64,000 nt of DNA. Origin: CAVVDT01 sp963747005. GTDB lineage: Bacteria > Pseudomonadota > Alphaproteobacteria > Rhizobiales > Aestuariivirgaceae. Location of the stretch: NCBI GenBank assembly GCA_963747005.1, contig CAVVDT010000007.1, positions 372,001 through 436,000 on the forward strand, written 5' to 3'. A model generated the notes under the pieces. It saw nothing but the letters and a program-made list of their open reading frames with translations. It ran no database searches and was not told where the DNA came from. The translations under genes and the position numbers were made by a program. Of the stretch, positions 55,795-64,000 are shown piece by piece; within the stretch, counting starts at the first letter, position 1, and the number at the start of each line of letters is the position of its first letter.

Positions 55795-55901
55795 GGATCG
55801 ATGTCCCCGAAAGAAGCGTGTCGCTGGCCGGCGATCATGGCGATCAGGTGCGGCAACGGCAAGCCGGCGTGCGCCGGTCCAGATGCATGGGGAGGGTCCG
55901 G

Positions 55902-55939
55902 GACATAAATTTTTCTTTATATAAAGCTTTCTTTATGTC
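55902..55939. promoter_or_regulatory. nested AT-rich palindromes upstream of the methyltransferase gene
   Basis: Outer arms gacataaa (55902-55909) and tttatgtc (55932-55939) enclose a perfect 12-bp palindrome ctttatataaag (55915-55926). The block lies 38 bases before the methyltransferase ATG in an otherwise GC-rich region. It looks like a promoter with a dimeric-repressor operator. Which regulator binds is unknown. Confidence 0.5.
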
Positions 55940-55976
55940 ATAGATGTTCCTTCAATTGCATCTTGGGGAGTGCATC

Positions 55977-56996
55977 ATGTCGCGCGCTTCATTTGCCGAT
56001 CTGCTGGCTCGCCGTCCGTGGCTGCTCGCCGACGGGGCGACGGGGACCAATTATTTCCAGGCGGGGCTGATGTCCGGCGATGCCCCGGAATTGTGGAATT
56101 TCGAGCATCCCGAAAAGGTGCGCGCCAACCATCGCGGCTTCATCGAGGCCGGTGCCGACATCGTCCTGACCAATTCCTTCGGCGGCAGCGCCTATCGGCT
56201 GAAGCTGCACAAGGCCGAAGACCGGGTGCGCGAGATCAACCGCGAGGCGGCCCGGCTGGCGCGCCTCGAAGCCGATGCCGCCGATCATCCGGTGATCGTC
56301 GCCGGCTCCATCGGGCCGACGGGTGAGATCTTTGCCCCGGTCGGCACCCTCACCCATGCAGAGGGTGTCGCCGCCTTCGCCGCGCAGGCGAAGGCCCTCG
56401 CCGAGGGCGGTGCCGACATCATCTGGATCGAGACCATGTCGTCGGAAGAAGAACTGCGCGCCGCCGTCGAGGGCGCCAGCGCCGCCGGTCTGCCCATCGT
56501 CTCGACCATGAGCTTCGATACCAACGGCTGCACCATGATGGGCATCACGCCGGGCTATTTCGGGTTGCTGAGCGAGAGCCTTCCGGTGGCGGCCATCGGC
56601 GCCAATTGCGGCACCGGCGCTGCCGAACTGGTGGCGACGGTGCTGGGTATCGCCGGCGCCCGGCCCGATGCCGTGGTGGTCGCCAAGGGCAATTGCGGCA
56701 TCCCCGAGTTCCACGACGGCCATATCCACTATTCCGGCACGCCTGAACTGATGGCCGACTATGCCCGCCTGGCGCTCGATGCCGGTGCCCGCATCATCGG
56801 CGGTTGCTGCGGCACCACGCCCGAACACCTGAAGGCCATGCGCTCAGCGCTTGAGGCCCACGAGAAGGGCGAGCGGCCCGGCATCGCCGACATCGAGGCA
56901 CGGCTGGGCAAAGTCTCCGAACTGGCCCACGGCCACGACAAGGCCGCCGAGGGCCGCAGCCGCCGCGAAGGCCGCGAGCGCCGGCGGCGCGCCTAG
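55977..56996 (+). CDS. betaine-homocysteine S-methyltransferase type enzyme
   Basis: This 339-residue protein is a zinc-dependent homocysteine methyltransferase domain. Zinc cysteines are Cys211 (GANCGTG) and Cys277-Cys278 (GGCCGTT). The N-terminal LLADGATGTNYFQAG and LTNSFGGSAYRL complete the signature. It equals the N-terminal module of MetH but stands alone, so methyl groups may come from betaine directly or from a separate corrinoid protein such as the one at 61842. ATG 55977 follows a GGGGAG site. The C-terminal 40 residues are Arg/Glu-rich and not part of the domain. Its stop overlaps a convergent HupE gene by 4 bases. Confidence 0.88.
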   Translation: MSRASFADLLARRPWLLADGATGTNYFQAGLMSGDAPELWNFEHPEKVRANHRGFIEAGADIVLTNSFGGSAYRLKLHKAEDRVREINREAARLARLEADAADHPVIVAGSIGPTGEIFAPVGTLTHAEGVAAFAAQAKALAEGGADIIWIETMSSEEELRAAVEGASAAGLPIVSTMSFDTNGCTMMGITPGYFGLLSESLPVAAIGANCGTGAAELVATVLGIAGARPDAVVVAKGNCGIPEFHDGHIHYSGTPELMADYARLALDAGARIIGGCCGTTPEHLKAMRSALEAHEKGERPGIADIEARLGKVSELAHGHDKAAEGRSRREGRERRRRA

Positions 56997-57592
56997 CCCC
57001 TCAGCAGCGGCGCCAGGGCGAAGGCCAGCACCATCAGCGCCGAGGCGGCGATCCACGAGGCGGCGACGCGGATCAGGACGCGCGGCCAGCCGGTCCTGAT
57101 CAGCGCCGAGATCAGGCCGGGCACGAACTGGATGATGGCGATGCCCAAAAGCGTGCCGACCCCGGCGGTGGCGACGGCGGTCCAGCCTTCGCCGGCGGGC
57201 AGGGCAGTGATGCCGACGACGGCGCCGATCACCGCGCTGAAGGCAAAGGCAACGGCGGGGTGCGGCTTCAGGTTGAAGGCCGCCGCCAGCGCCGCGACCA
57301 GCGCCACCACCAGCGCCCCCAGCCATGCAGAGGTAATGCCGGGGCCGTAGAGGAGGTTGGCGAAGCCGGCCGCGAAGCCCGCCCCGAGGCCGGCCATGGC
57401 GGCACCGAGGCCGCGCCAGCCACGCCCGCCCGCCAGCAGGCCGGCGGCGACGAGGGCCATGACCTGGTCGGCGGCGGTCAGGGTATGCAGCGCCGCGCCC
57501 GGCAGGCCGGTGACGCCGGGAATGAGCTGGTGGGCGAAGACCGGCGTTGCCGCCACAACCATGGCCACGAGGATGAGCGGGCGCCTTGTCAT
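56993..57592 (-). CDS. HupE/UreJ-like membrane protein
   Basis: This 199-residue protein has a signal peptide-like first helix (RRPLILVAMVVAATPVFAHQ) and about six membrane helices. It resembles the HupE/UreJ family of nickel or cobalt permeases in topology, but the usual HPLxGxDH motif is degenerate (LHTLTAADQVMALVAAGLLA), so metal transport is less certain than for its neighbour. ATG 57590-57592 overlaps the stop of the upstream HupE gene (ATGA), so they are coupled. Possibly the pair forms one heteromeric permease. Confidence 0.72.
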   Translation of the reverse strand: MTRRPLILVAMVVAATPVFAHQLIPGVTGLPGAALHTLTAADQVMALVAAGLLAGGRGWRGLGAAMAGLGAGFAAGFANLLYGPGITSAWLGALVVALVAALAAAFNLKPHPAVAFAFSAVIGAVVGITALPAGEGWTAVATAGVGTLLGIAIIQFVPGLISALIRTGWPRVLIRVAASWIAASALMVLAFALAPLLRG

Positions 57593-58182
57593 GTGAACAG
57601 GAACCACAAGCCGGCCGCGGTGATCGCCACGCCACCGGCGCGCACGGCATATTCGCCCGCCTTCCAGCGCGCCAGGAGCCCCAGTGCGATGCCCGCCAGA
57701 TGCAGGCAGCCGGTGGCGATGACGAAGCCGAGGCCGAATTCCATCGGGCCGGCGGCCAGCGGCAGTTCGCGGCCGTGGGCATAGCCATGGAAGACGGCGA
57801 AGAACCCGACCATCACGACCGCCAGCCACACCGGCACCCTGACCGCCAGCGCCACCATCAGCCCCAGCACGATGGCCGACAGCGCAATGCCGGTCTCGAC
57901 ATGGGAAAGCGGCAGCCCAATGACCCCCGCCGCGCCACCCAGCGCCATGATCAGCGGAAAGACGATGGGCAACAGCCAGATGGCCGGGGCGCCGAGAAAG
58001 GTGCCCCATAGGCCGACCGCCACCATGGCGACCACGTGGTCGGGTCCGGTGAGGGGATGCATGAAGCCCGAGACGAAGCCCGTCACCGCGCCCCTGGCCG
58101 AATGGGCCTCGGCCGGCGCGGCGATGAACGCCACGAGCAGCAGGGCGCAGGCGACCGGCGCCCAAGGGAAAGGTCGGCGCAA
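57589..58182 (-). CDS. HupE/UreJ family metal permease
   Basis: This 197-residue membrane protein has a signal peptide ending AEA-HSA and the family motif HPLTGPDHVVAMVAVGLW in the first mature helix. A second conserved motif, FHGYAHGRELP, occurs in the fourth helix. These His/Asp residues are proposed to move nickel or cobalt. The gene starts 4 bases after the stop of the class V aminotransferase gene and overlaps the next HupE-like gene by 4 bases, so three genes form an operon. No hydrogenase or urease genes lie in the window, so the metal client is unknown; cobalt for the corrinoid pathway nearby is a possibility. Confidence 0.87.
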   Translation of the reverse strand: MRRPFPWAPVACALLLVAFIAAPAEAHSARGAVTGFVSGFMHPLTGPDHVVAMVAVGLWGTFLGAPAIWLLPIVFPLIMALGGAAGVIGLPLSHVETGIALSAIVLGLMVALAVRVPVWLAVVMVGFFAVFHGYAHGRELPLAAGPMEFGLGFVIATGCLHLAGIALGLLARWKAGEYAVRAGGVAITAAGLWFLFT

Positions 58183-58186
58183 GCGC

Positions 58187-59476
58187 TCAGGCTCCGGCGA
58201 TACGGTCGAGGCTTGAGAGCAGGCTGTCGACCTCGGCCTCGGTGTTGTAGTGGGCAGGGCCGACCCGCAACACGCCGCCTTTGTCCATCAGCCCCATGCG
58301 GGTGACGGGCTCGACGGCGTAATTGTGCCCCGACCACACGAAGATGTTGTCGCGGGCGAAGGCCTTTGCGAGGTCGTCGGGATGATGGCCTTCGAGGGTG
58401 AAGGAGACGGTGGGGACGCGCCGGTGGAGGGCGTTTTCCGAGGTGATGCCGTGGATGGTGAGGCCCTTCACCTGCCTGAGACCGGCGATGAGGCGCCGTG
58501 TCAAACCCGTCTCGTAGCCGTTGAGGCGTTGCATGCCGGCCACCAGTTGCGCCCGGCGGCTCGATCCTTCGCCCAGCGAGGCGAGATAATCGAGTGCCCC
58601 CAGCATGCCGGCAAAGGTCTCGCGCGGGCCGGTGCCGGTCTCGAACTTGCCGGGAAGAACAGCACCCGCCGGGCGCACCCGGTAGGCGAAACTCTCCTCC
58701 AGCACCTCCCGGCGACCATAAAGGACGCCGAGATGCGGGCCGAACCACTTGTAGGCCGAGGAGACGAGAAAATCGCAGCCCAGGTCCTGCACATCGATGA
58801 CCCCGTGCGGGGCGAACTGCACGGCGTCCACATAGGTGAGGGCGCCGGCCTGGCGCGCCTGCGCGCAAAAGCGCTTCACGTCGTTGATGGTGCCGGTGCA
58901 GTTGGAGGCATAGCCGAAGGCGACGAGCCTCGTCTTCTCGCTCAGCACCCGCTCGAGCGCGTCCTCGGCGAATTCCGCGCTGTCGGGATCGAAGTCCATC
59001 CAGCGCACGGTGAGGCCCTTGTCCTCGGCCGCCAGCAGCCATGGCGCCACATTGCCGTCATGGTCCATGCGCGACACCACGATTTCGTCACCCGCCCTGA
59101 AATCATGCACCAGGCAGCGCGACATGTGCAGCGTGAGGGTGGTCATGTTCTGGCCGAACACCATCTCCACGGGCGATGCGGCGTTATAGAAGTCGGCCGC
59201 CGCGCGATGCGCCTCGTCCACCAGAAGCCCGGCATGCCTGGAAGTGGAAAAGAAGCCGTCGAGATTGGCGTTGGTCTGGGTGAGCGCCTTGGTCATGCGC
59301 TCGATCACCTGGTGCGGCACCTGGGTACCGGCCGGGTTGTCGAAATGGATGCGAGAGGCGCCGGCATCGGTGATGGCGAGGGCGGGAAAGCAGGCACGAA
59401 CGGCGTCGATGGGAAAGGGGGCAGTCACGTGGTCGAGGGTTCCTGAGACGGTGGCAGGGGCAAGCGACAATGCCAT
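58187..59476 (-). CDS. class V aminotransferase, cysteine desulfurase-like
   Basis: This PLP enzyme belongs to the fold-type I class V family, related to cysteine desulfurases. The PLP lysine lies in SSAYKWFGPHLGVLYG. Other landmarks are RIHFDNPAGTQVPH, VVSRMDHDGNVAPWL, GYASNCTGTIND and VPTVSFTLEGH. It has no SufS/IscS-type mobile-loop Cys that I can identify, so desulfurase activity is not assured. The start is uncertain: ATG at 59474-59476 has a GGAG just upstream, but a GTG at 59428 (VTAPFPIDAVRACFPAL) fits family alignments better. It leads an operon with two HupE-like genes and is divergent from the DUF1326 operon. Confidence 0.82.
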   Translation of the reverse strand: MALSLAPATVSGTLDHVTAPFPIDAVRACFPALAITDAGASRIHFDNPAGTQVPHQVIERMTKALTQTNANLDGFFSTSRHAGLLVDEAHRAAADFYNAASPVEMVFGQNMTTLTLHMSRCLVHDFRAGDEIVVSRMDHDGNVAPWLLAAEDKGLTVRWMDFDPDSAEFAEDALERVLSEKTRLVAFGYASNCTGTINDVKRFCAQARQAGALTYVDAVQFAPHGVIDVQDLGCDFLVSSAYKWFGPHLGVLYGRREVLEESFAYRVRPAGAVLPGKFETGTGPRETFAGMLGALDYLASLGEGSSRRAQLVAGMQRLNGYETGLTRRLIAGLRQVKGLTIHGITSENALHRRVPTVSFTLEGHHPDDLAKAFARDNIFVWSGHNYAVEPVTRMGLMDKGGVLRVGPAHYNTEAEVDSLLSSLDRIAGA

Positions 59477-59586
59477 AGGCTCCCACCCTGTGACTGTCCA
59501 GACGCAAGTGCATGCCATGGACTCGGCCGGGTGAAATCGGGATAATTGCCCTAAGGGCAAGCGGACGTGGAAAGGGAGGATGAGAC

Positions 59587-60225
59587 ATGGCTTATGTCGA
59601 CTGGATGATCAAAGGCCCGCAAATCTCCACCTGTAACTGCGATTACGGCTGTCCCTGCCAGTTCAACGCCCGGCCGACGCGCGGCGACTGCCGTGCCAGC
59701 ATCGCCATGCGCATCGATGAGGGCCATTTTGGCGACAGCGATCTCGCGGGCGTGAAATTCGCCGCCTGCGCGGCCTGGCCCGGCGCCATCCACGAAGGCC
59801 ACGGCGAAATACAGGCAGTCATCGACAAGGCGGCCAGCGAGGACCAGCGCAACGGTATCCTCACCATCCTCTCCGGCAAGGAGACGGTGCCGGGCGCCAC
59901 AATCTTCAACGTCTTCACCAGCGTGCTTGAGACGGTTCACCAGCCGCTCTTCCTGCCCATCCGCTTCGAGATGGATCTGGATGCGGCAACCGGCAGCTTC
60001 GCCGTCGACGGTTTTGCCGAGGCGAGCGTCGAGCCGATCCGCAATCCCGTCACCGGCGATGTCCATCGGGCGCGCGTGACGATCCCTGACGGCTTCGAGT
60101 ACCACGAGGCGGAATATGCCTCCAGCCGCACCAGGGCGACGGGGCTCGTCAAACACGAGTGGTCCGGCCGTCACGCCCATCTCGCCATTATTCACATGAC
60201 ACCGCTTGGAGTTGTCCGCGCCTGA
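59587..60225 (+). CDS. DUF1326 domain-containing protein, first copy
   Basis: This 212-residue cytoplasmic protein has the DUF1326 hallmark, a cysteine cluster CNCDYGCPCQF at residues 16-26 (Cys16, 18, 22, 24) that looks able to bind a metal or a metal cluster. The remaining sequence is mostly beta, with VIDKAASEDQRNGILTILSG and a C-terminal GLVKHEWSGRHAHLAIIHMTP. Function is unknown. It is the first gene of a DUF1326-DUF2182-DUF1326 operon; the next start follows 14 bases after its stop. Confidence 0.9.
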   Translation: MAYVDWMIKGPQISTCNCDYGCPCQFNARPTRGDCRASIAMRIDEGHFGDSDLAGVKFAACAAWPGAIHEGHGEIQAVIDKAASEDQRNGILTILSGKETVPGATIFNVFTSVLETVHQPLFLPIRFEMDLDAATGSFAVDGFAEASVEPIRNPVTGDVHRARVTIPDGFEYHEAEYASSRTRATGLVKHEWSGRHAHLAIIHMTPLGVVRA

Positions 60226-60239
60226 AGGGAGACATTGAC

Positions 60240-61052
60240 GTGACCGGACAAACCGCCCTCGAAGCCGTCCTCAAGCGCGACCGCATGGTGGTGATGACGT
60301 CCCTCGCCGTCGTCTTCGCCGTTTCGGCCGCCTACACCGTCCTTGGGATCGGCATGAATATGTCCGCCGTCACCATGACGAAGATGGCCTTCCGAATGCC
60401 GGGCATGGCCATGACGCCGGCCCATTGGTCGCTCGCCTATGCGGTCCTCGTCTTCCTCATGTGGTGGGTGATGATGATCGCCATGATGATCCCCTCGGCC
60501 GCGCCCATGGTGCTGCTGCACGCCGCCATCGCCCGCAAGCAGGCGGCTTCGTCCAGGCCGCTGGCCGCCACGGCTTTGTTCGTCGCGGGCTATCTGGCGG
60601 CATGGGGCGGCTTCAGCCTCGTTGCCACGGGCTTGCAATGGGGGCTGGAACGCCTCGGCGTGGTCACCGGCATGATGGAGGTCGCCAGCCCGGTCATCGC
60701 CGGGCTGGTGCTGATCGTTGCCGGTGCCTACCAGTTCACGGCGCTGAAAATGGCCTGCCTCAGGCACTGCCAGCATCCGCTGACCTTCATTGCCCACCAC
60801 TGGCGGCCCGGTGCGGCCGGGGCCTGGCGCATGGGCCTCGAACACGGCGCCTTCTGCCTTGGATGCTGCTGGTTCCTGATGGCGCTGCTGTTTGTCGGCG
60901 GCATCATGAACCTCCTGTGGATTGCCGGTGTCGCCCTTTATGTCGGCATCGAGAAATTCGCTGCCGGCCGCCATTGGGTGACCACGGCGATGGGGGTCGC
61001 GCTGGTGCTGGGCGGAATCTATGTGCTGGCGCGGCCGTTGCTGGGCGCCTGA
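60240..61052 (+). CDS. DUF2182 multi-pass membrane protein
   Basis: This 270-residue membrane protein, described in databases only as a predicted metal-binding integral membrane protein, has six or seven helices. The motif WWVMMIAMMIPSAAPMVLL and the Cys/His motifs KMACLRHCQHP and LGCCWFLMALLF may form a metal site. It starts at GTG 60240 behind an AGGGAGA site, 14 bases after the first DUF1326 stop. It is Met-rich, which often goes with copper. It is sandwiched by two DUF1326 genes, suggesting a membrane protein with two soluble partners. Confidence 0.9.
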   Translation: MTGQTALEAVLKRDRMVVMTSLAVVFAVSAAYTVLGIGMNMSAVTMTKMAFRMPGMAMTPAHWSLAYAVLVFLMWWVMMIAMMIPSAAPMVLLHAAIARKQAASSRPLAATALFVAGYLAAWGGFSLVATGLQWGLERLGVVTGMMEVASPVIAGLVLIVAGAYQFTALKMACLRHCQHPLTFIAHHWRPGAAGAWRMGLEHGAFCLGCCWFLMALLFVGGIMNLLWIAGVALYVGIEKFAAGRHWVTTAMGVALVLGGIYVLARPLLGA

Positions 61053-61073
61053 TCGGGCGCAGGAAAGGCAGTC

Positions 61074-61709
61074 ATGACCATGATCGACTGGTATGTGGAA
61101 GCGATCGATTTCGGCAATTGCAACTGCGACTGGTGCTGTCCGTGCCAGTTCGAATCCCTGCCCAGCGAGGGCCATTGTCGCGGGTTCGAGGCGCTGGAGA
61201 TCACCACCGGCCATTTCGGCAAGGTGAACCTGACGGGCCTCAGGACCGCCACCATCTATGCCTGGCCCGGTCCCATCTTCGAGGGCGGCGGCGAGATGCA
61301 GGTGATCATCGATGAGCGCGCCGATCAGGCCCAGCGCTCGGCGCTCGACACCATCCTGAAGGGCGGCGAGACCCAGGAGGCGGCCACCCACTGGTGGGTA
61401 TTCCGCGCCATGTCGAAGACGGTGCACGAGACGCTCTACAAGCCCATAAGTTTCGAGTGCGACATCGAACACCGCACCGCCCGCGTGCACATTCCGGGCG
61501 TGCTCGATTCGACCGGTGAACCCATCACCAGCCCAGCCACCGGGGCCCTGCACCGGGTGCGCATCGACATGCCGGGCGGCATCGAATTCGAGATTGCCGA
61601 GATCGGCAGCGCCTCGACCACCGCGACGGGGAAAATCGGCCTCGATCTCAAGAACAGCTACGGCCAGTTCAACATCCTGCGCCATTCCCCCTCCGGCGTG
61701 GTTCACTGA
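61074..61709 (+). CDS. DUF1326 domain-containing protein, second copy
   Basis: This 211-residue paralogue of the protein at 59587 keeps the cluster CNCDWCCPCQF (Cys16, 18, 21, 22, 24), with one extra Cys. The conserved GHFGKVNLTGLRTATIYAWP and SYGQFNILRHSPSGVVH match the first copy in arrangement. It starts 21 bases after DUF2182, with an AGGAAAGG site. Two slightly different cysteine sites in one operon suggest non-redundant roles, such as successive metal handling steps; that is inference. Confidence 0.9.
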   Translation: MTMIDWYVEAIDFGNCNCDWCCPCQFESLPSEGHCRGFEALEITTGHFGKVNLTGLRTATIYAWPGPIFEGGGEMQVIIDERADQAQRSALDTILKGGETQEAATHWWVFRAMSKTVHETLYKPISFECDIEHRTARVHIPGVLDSTGEPITSPATGALHRVRIDMPGGIEFEIAEIGSASTTATGKIGLDLKNSYGQFNILRHSPSGVVH

Positions 61710-61841
61710 GCGCAAATGCGTCGTCTCCGGCGTCGTAATCCGGCGGCTTGAGGTCGCTCCGGTGCGGCTAGTTTCCCCTGCACGGCCTATAGGCTTGGCT
61801 TCAATACGCGTGATGCGCGCTAGATCAGGAGTACGCTTGCC

Positions 61842-62540
<699 letters not shown>

Positions 62541-62554
62541 TCCTTTTGAAGGAT

Positions 62555-62653
62555 TCAATCGTGCTCGACCTCGAACTCGCGCGGCAGATCGGCGCCTTCC
62601 AGCGCGATCACCCGCGAGGGTGAGCCGTCGAGGCCCAGCCGAACCGAGAATCC
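62555..62653 (-). pseudogene. possible C-terminal gene remnant
   Basis: On the minus strand, a TGA at 62555-62557 ends a stretch whose last 32 residues (ending GADLPREFEVEHD) look like real protein: balanced composition, alternating hydrophobic residues, GC3-rich codons. Upstream of about 62,653 the same frame becomes Ser-rich and featureless and has no start. It may be the tail of a gene truncated when the region to the right was rearranged. Family unknown. Confidence 0.3.
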
Positions 62654-62773
62654 ACAAGCGAGTAACACCGTTGGGCCGCTGCGACTACTGGCGCTCGAAC
62701 TCAACGCGCTGCGATGAGCCTGGTTGACAGCTTGGTGTCTCGACGTGGCCGCCTTGCGTCGGCACCGGAACGG

Positions 62774-64000
62774 TCAAAAGATCAAAACATCATTGGCGTC
62801 GAGGAGTTGCTTGGAATAATTATCGATCTCAAGCAAGTCGTTGGTGCCCGACAAGCCCGGCAGTTCGATGAGCACATTTCCGGCGATATTCTGGGCGAGC
62901 GCAACCACCTGAGCCACGTTGGCAAAGCCGTAGGCGGTCAGGTTGAGAACGTCGACGTGATGCTGGAAATCGGTGATGACATCATTGAATCCCTGGGCGA
63001 CCTTGGTGAAGACGAAGCTGTCGGATTGGTCCCCGCCCGTCAACTCGTTGCTGCCTGCGCCACCGATCAGCACGTCGTGCCCCTGACCGCCGTTCAGCGT
63101 GTCGTTGCCCGTGCCGCCGTTAAGGTGATCCGAACTTCCGCCCCCTGTGAGTTTATCGTCGCCTTGCCCGCCAAAGAGCGCTCCCGCCCCTTCGCCTCCG
63201 AACAGCACATCATTCTCGCTTCCACCATTCAGGATATCCTCGCCGGCACCCCCATACAAGGTATCGGCGCCAGCGCCGCCCCTGAGCGTATCGTCCTGAC
63301 CGCCGCCGAATAGTTTGTCGTCCCCGTAGCCACCAATCAGCAGGTCTCTGCCGTCCCCACCATCCAGGGTATCCGCCAGCGCGCCGCCGTCGAGGATGTC
63401 ATTTCCATTTTCACCGTTGAGGATGTCGTCTCCGCCTTCGCCGAAAAGGGTATCGGCGCCAATGCCACCATTGAGAGTGTCCGCGGCGGTACCTCCGGCC
63501 AGCAGGTCGTCTCCCTTGCCGCCGTCGAGCGTGTCTTTGCCCGAACCGCCGTTGAGGGTGTCGTTTCCGTCATCGCCGACGAGGGAATCGTCGTTGTCTT
63601 CCCCGAACAATGAGTTATTTCCGCCGTTACCCAACAGCGTATCGTTGCCGGAACCGCCGAGCAGAACATCGAGACTGCCGAGCGCACTGTCGCCGCTGTC
63701 GCCTATGAGAAGATCATTGCCGCTCCCGCCCAGAAGCTGGTCGAAATCGTCTCCGCCTTTCAATATGTCGTTGCCACCACCACCTACGAGGTAATCGGTA
63801 CCATAGCTGCCCAGCAACGTGTCGTTGCCGCCGCGGCCGTACAACTGGTCGCCGAGGTCGCCACCGTCCAGCAGATTGGCGACACCATTTCCGATGAGGG
63901 TGTCGTTGTAGTTGCCGCCAATGACGTCCTCGATGGCGACAAGTTTGTCGATGCCTTTGAGGTCGACCGTCGCCGATCCCAGATGAAGATCAGCGTGAAC
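62774..64000 (-). CDS. RTX calcium-binding repeat protein, N-terminus beyond the window
   Basis: The frame is open from the right edge of the window to the stop at 62774 (409 codons visible), so the gene is truncated only by the window. It is almost entirely hemolysin-type nonapeptide repeats (GGNGGNNSLFGEDNDD, GGSGKDTLDGGKGDD and many others) ending in KQLLDANDVLIF, a type I secretion type C-terminus. The edge-proximal part (TVDLKGIDKLVAIEDVIGG) is the usual spacer before RTX blocks. The catalytic or adhesive domain must lie outside. With the two other RTX genes here it implies an active type I exporter in the genome. Confidence 0.88.
   Translation of the reverse strand, partial: VHADLHLGSATVDLKGIDKLVAIEDVIGGNYNDTLIGNGVANLLDGGDLGDQLYGRGGNDTLLGSYGTDYLVGGGGNDILKGGDDFDQLLGGSGNDLLIGDSGDSALGSLDVLLGGSGNDTLLGNGGNNSLFGEDNDDSLVGDDGNDTLNGGSGKDTLDGGKGDDLLAGGTAADTLNGGIGADTLFGEGGDDILNGENGNDILDGGALADTLDGGDGRDLLIGGYGDDKLFGGGQDDTLRGGAGADTLYGGAGEDILNGGSENDVLFGGEGAGALFGGQGDDKLTGGGSSDHLNGGTGNDTLNGGQGHDVLIGGAGSNELTGGDQSDSFVFTKVAQGFNDVITDFQHHVDVLNLTAYGFANVAQVVALAQNIAGNVLIELPGLSGTNDLLEIDNYSKQLLDANDVLIF

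Noticed and set aside
55795..55976. Manganese (yybP-ykoY) riboswitch before the TerC gene
   Set aside because: No conserved riboswitch core or fitting stem pattern was found on the minus strand upstream of 55794.

Overview
The window is GC-rich, densely coded chromosomal DNA of an alphaproteobacterium. The order is not resolved from sequence alone. The assignment rests on paired DUF992 proteins, carB followed by greA, trxB followed by a LysR gene, dnaG followed by rpoD, DUF1326/DUF2182 genes, and an RpoD with the acidic alphaproteobacterial N-terminal region. No rRNA, tRNA, CRISPR array, intact transposase or replication origin was seen.

Layout. 0-10.6 kb: housekeeping genes (thioesterase, DUF486 protein, rRNA methyltransferases RlmJ and an RlmD relative, M48 lipoprotein protease, PAS sensor kinase, FAD monooxygenase, aspartate aminotransferase). 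10.6-14.9 kb: two secreted DUF992 paralogues, a pair of palindromes, and a giant Calx-beta/RTX protein whose gene holds three tandem 702-bp copies. 15-19.3 kb: EF-G-like GTPase, a two-gene HEPN module, and the molybdoenzyme MsrP. 19.7-27.2 kb: LysR, trxB, greA, carB, L,D-transpeptidase. 27.3-31 kb: small secreted ORFs, modABC, then a 262-bp cloverleaf-like inverted-repeat element. 31-36.3 kb: ureohydrolase, host-attachment-type protein, DUF1993, adenylate cyclase, ketopantoate-reductase-like protein, YjbQ. 36.5-42.4 kb: a stretch with three interrupted reading frames (GNAT pseudogene, TPR protein, and the essential sigma factor gene rpoD) around an unrecognised AT-richer operon. 42.5-50.1 kb: dnaG, Do-type protease, YqeY, DUF3775, carA, amidase. 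50.2-53.2 kb: serralysin-type RTX protease and a strongly AT-rich island holding a Panacea (DUF4065) gene coupled to an unrecognised partner. 53.2-62.5 kb: ettA, TerC, a betaine-homocysteine-type methyltransferase, two HupE/UreJ permeases, a class V aminotransferase, a DUF1326-DUF2182-DUF1326 operon and a corrinoid protein. The window ends inside a further RTX gene.

How the parts connect. modABC would supply molybdate for the cofactor used by MsrP. The methyltransferase and the corrinoid protein look like separately encoded modules of B12-dependent methionine synthesis. The three RTX proteins need a type I secretion system that is not in this window. The best candidates for undescribed biology are the Panacea two-gene island (51,955-53,188), the HEPN pair (17,381-18,194), the DUF1326-DUF2182-DUF1326 operon, and the 262-bp structured element that supplies the last codons and stop codon of the ureohydrolase gene. 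The rpoD frameshift must be resolved before the neighbouring broken genes are interpreted, because it suggests local sequence error.
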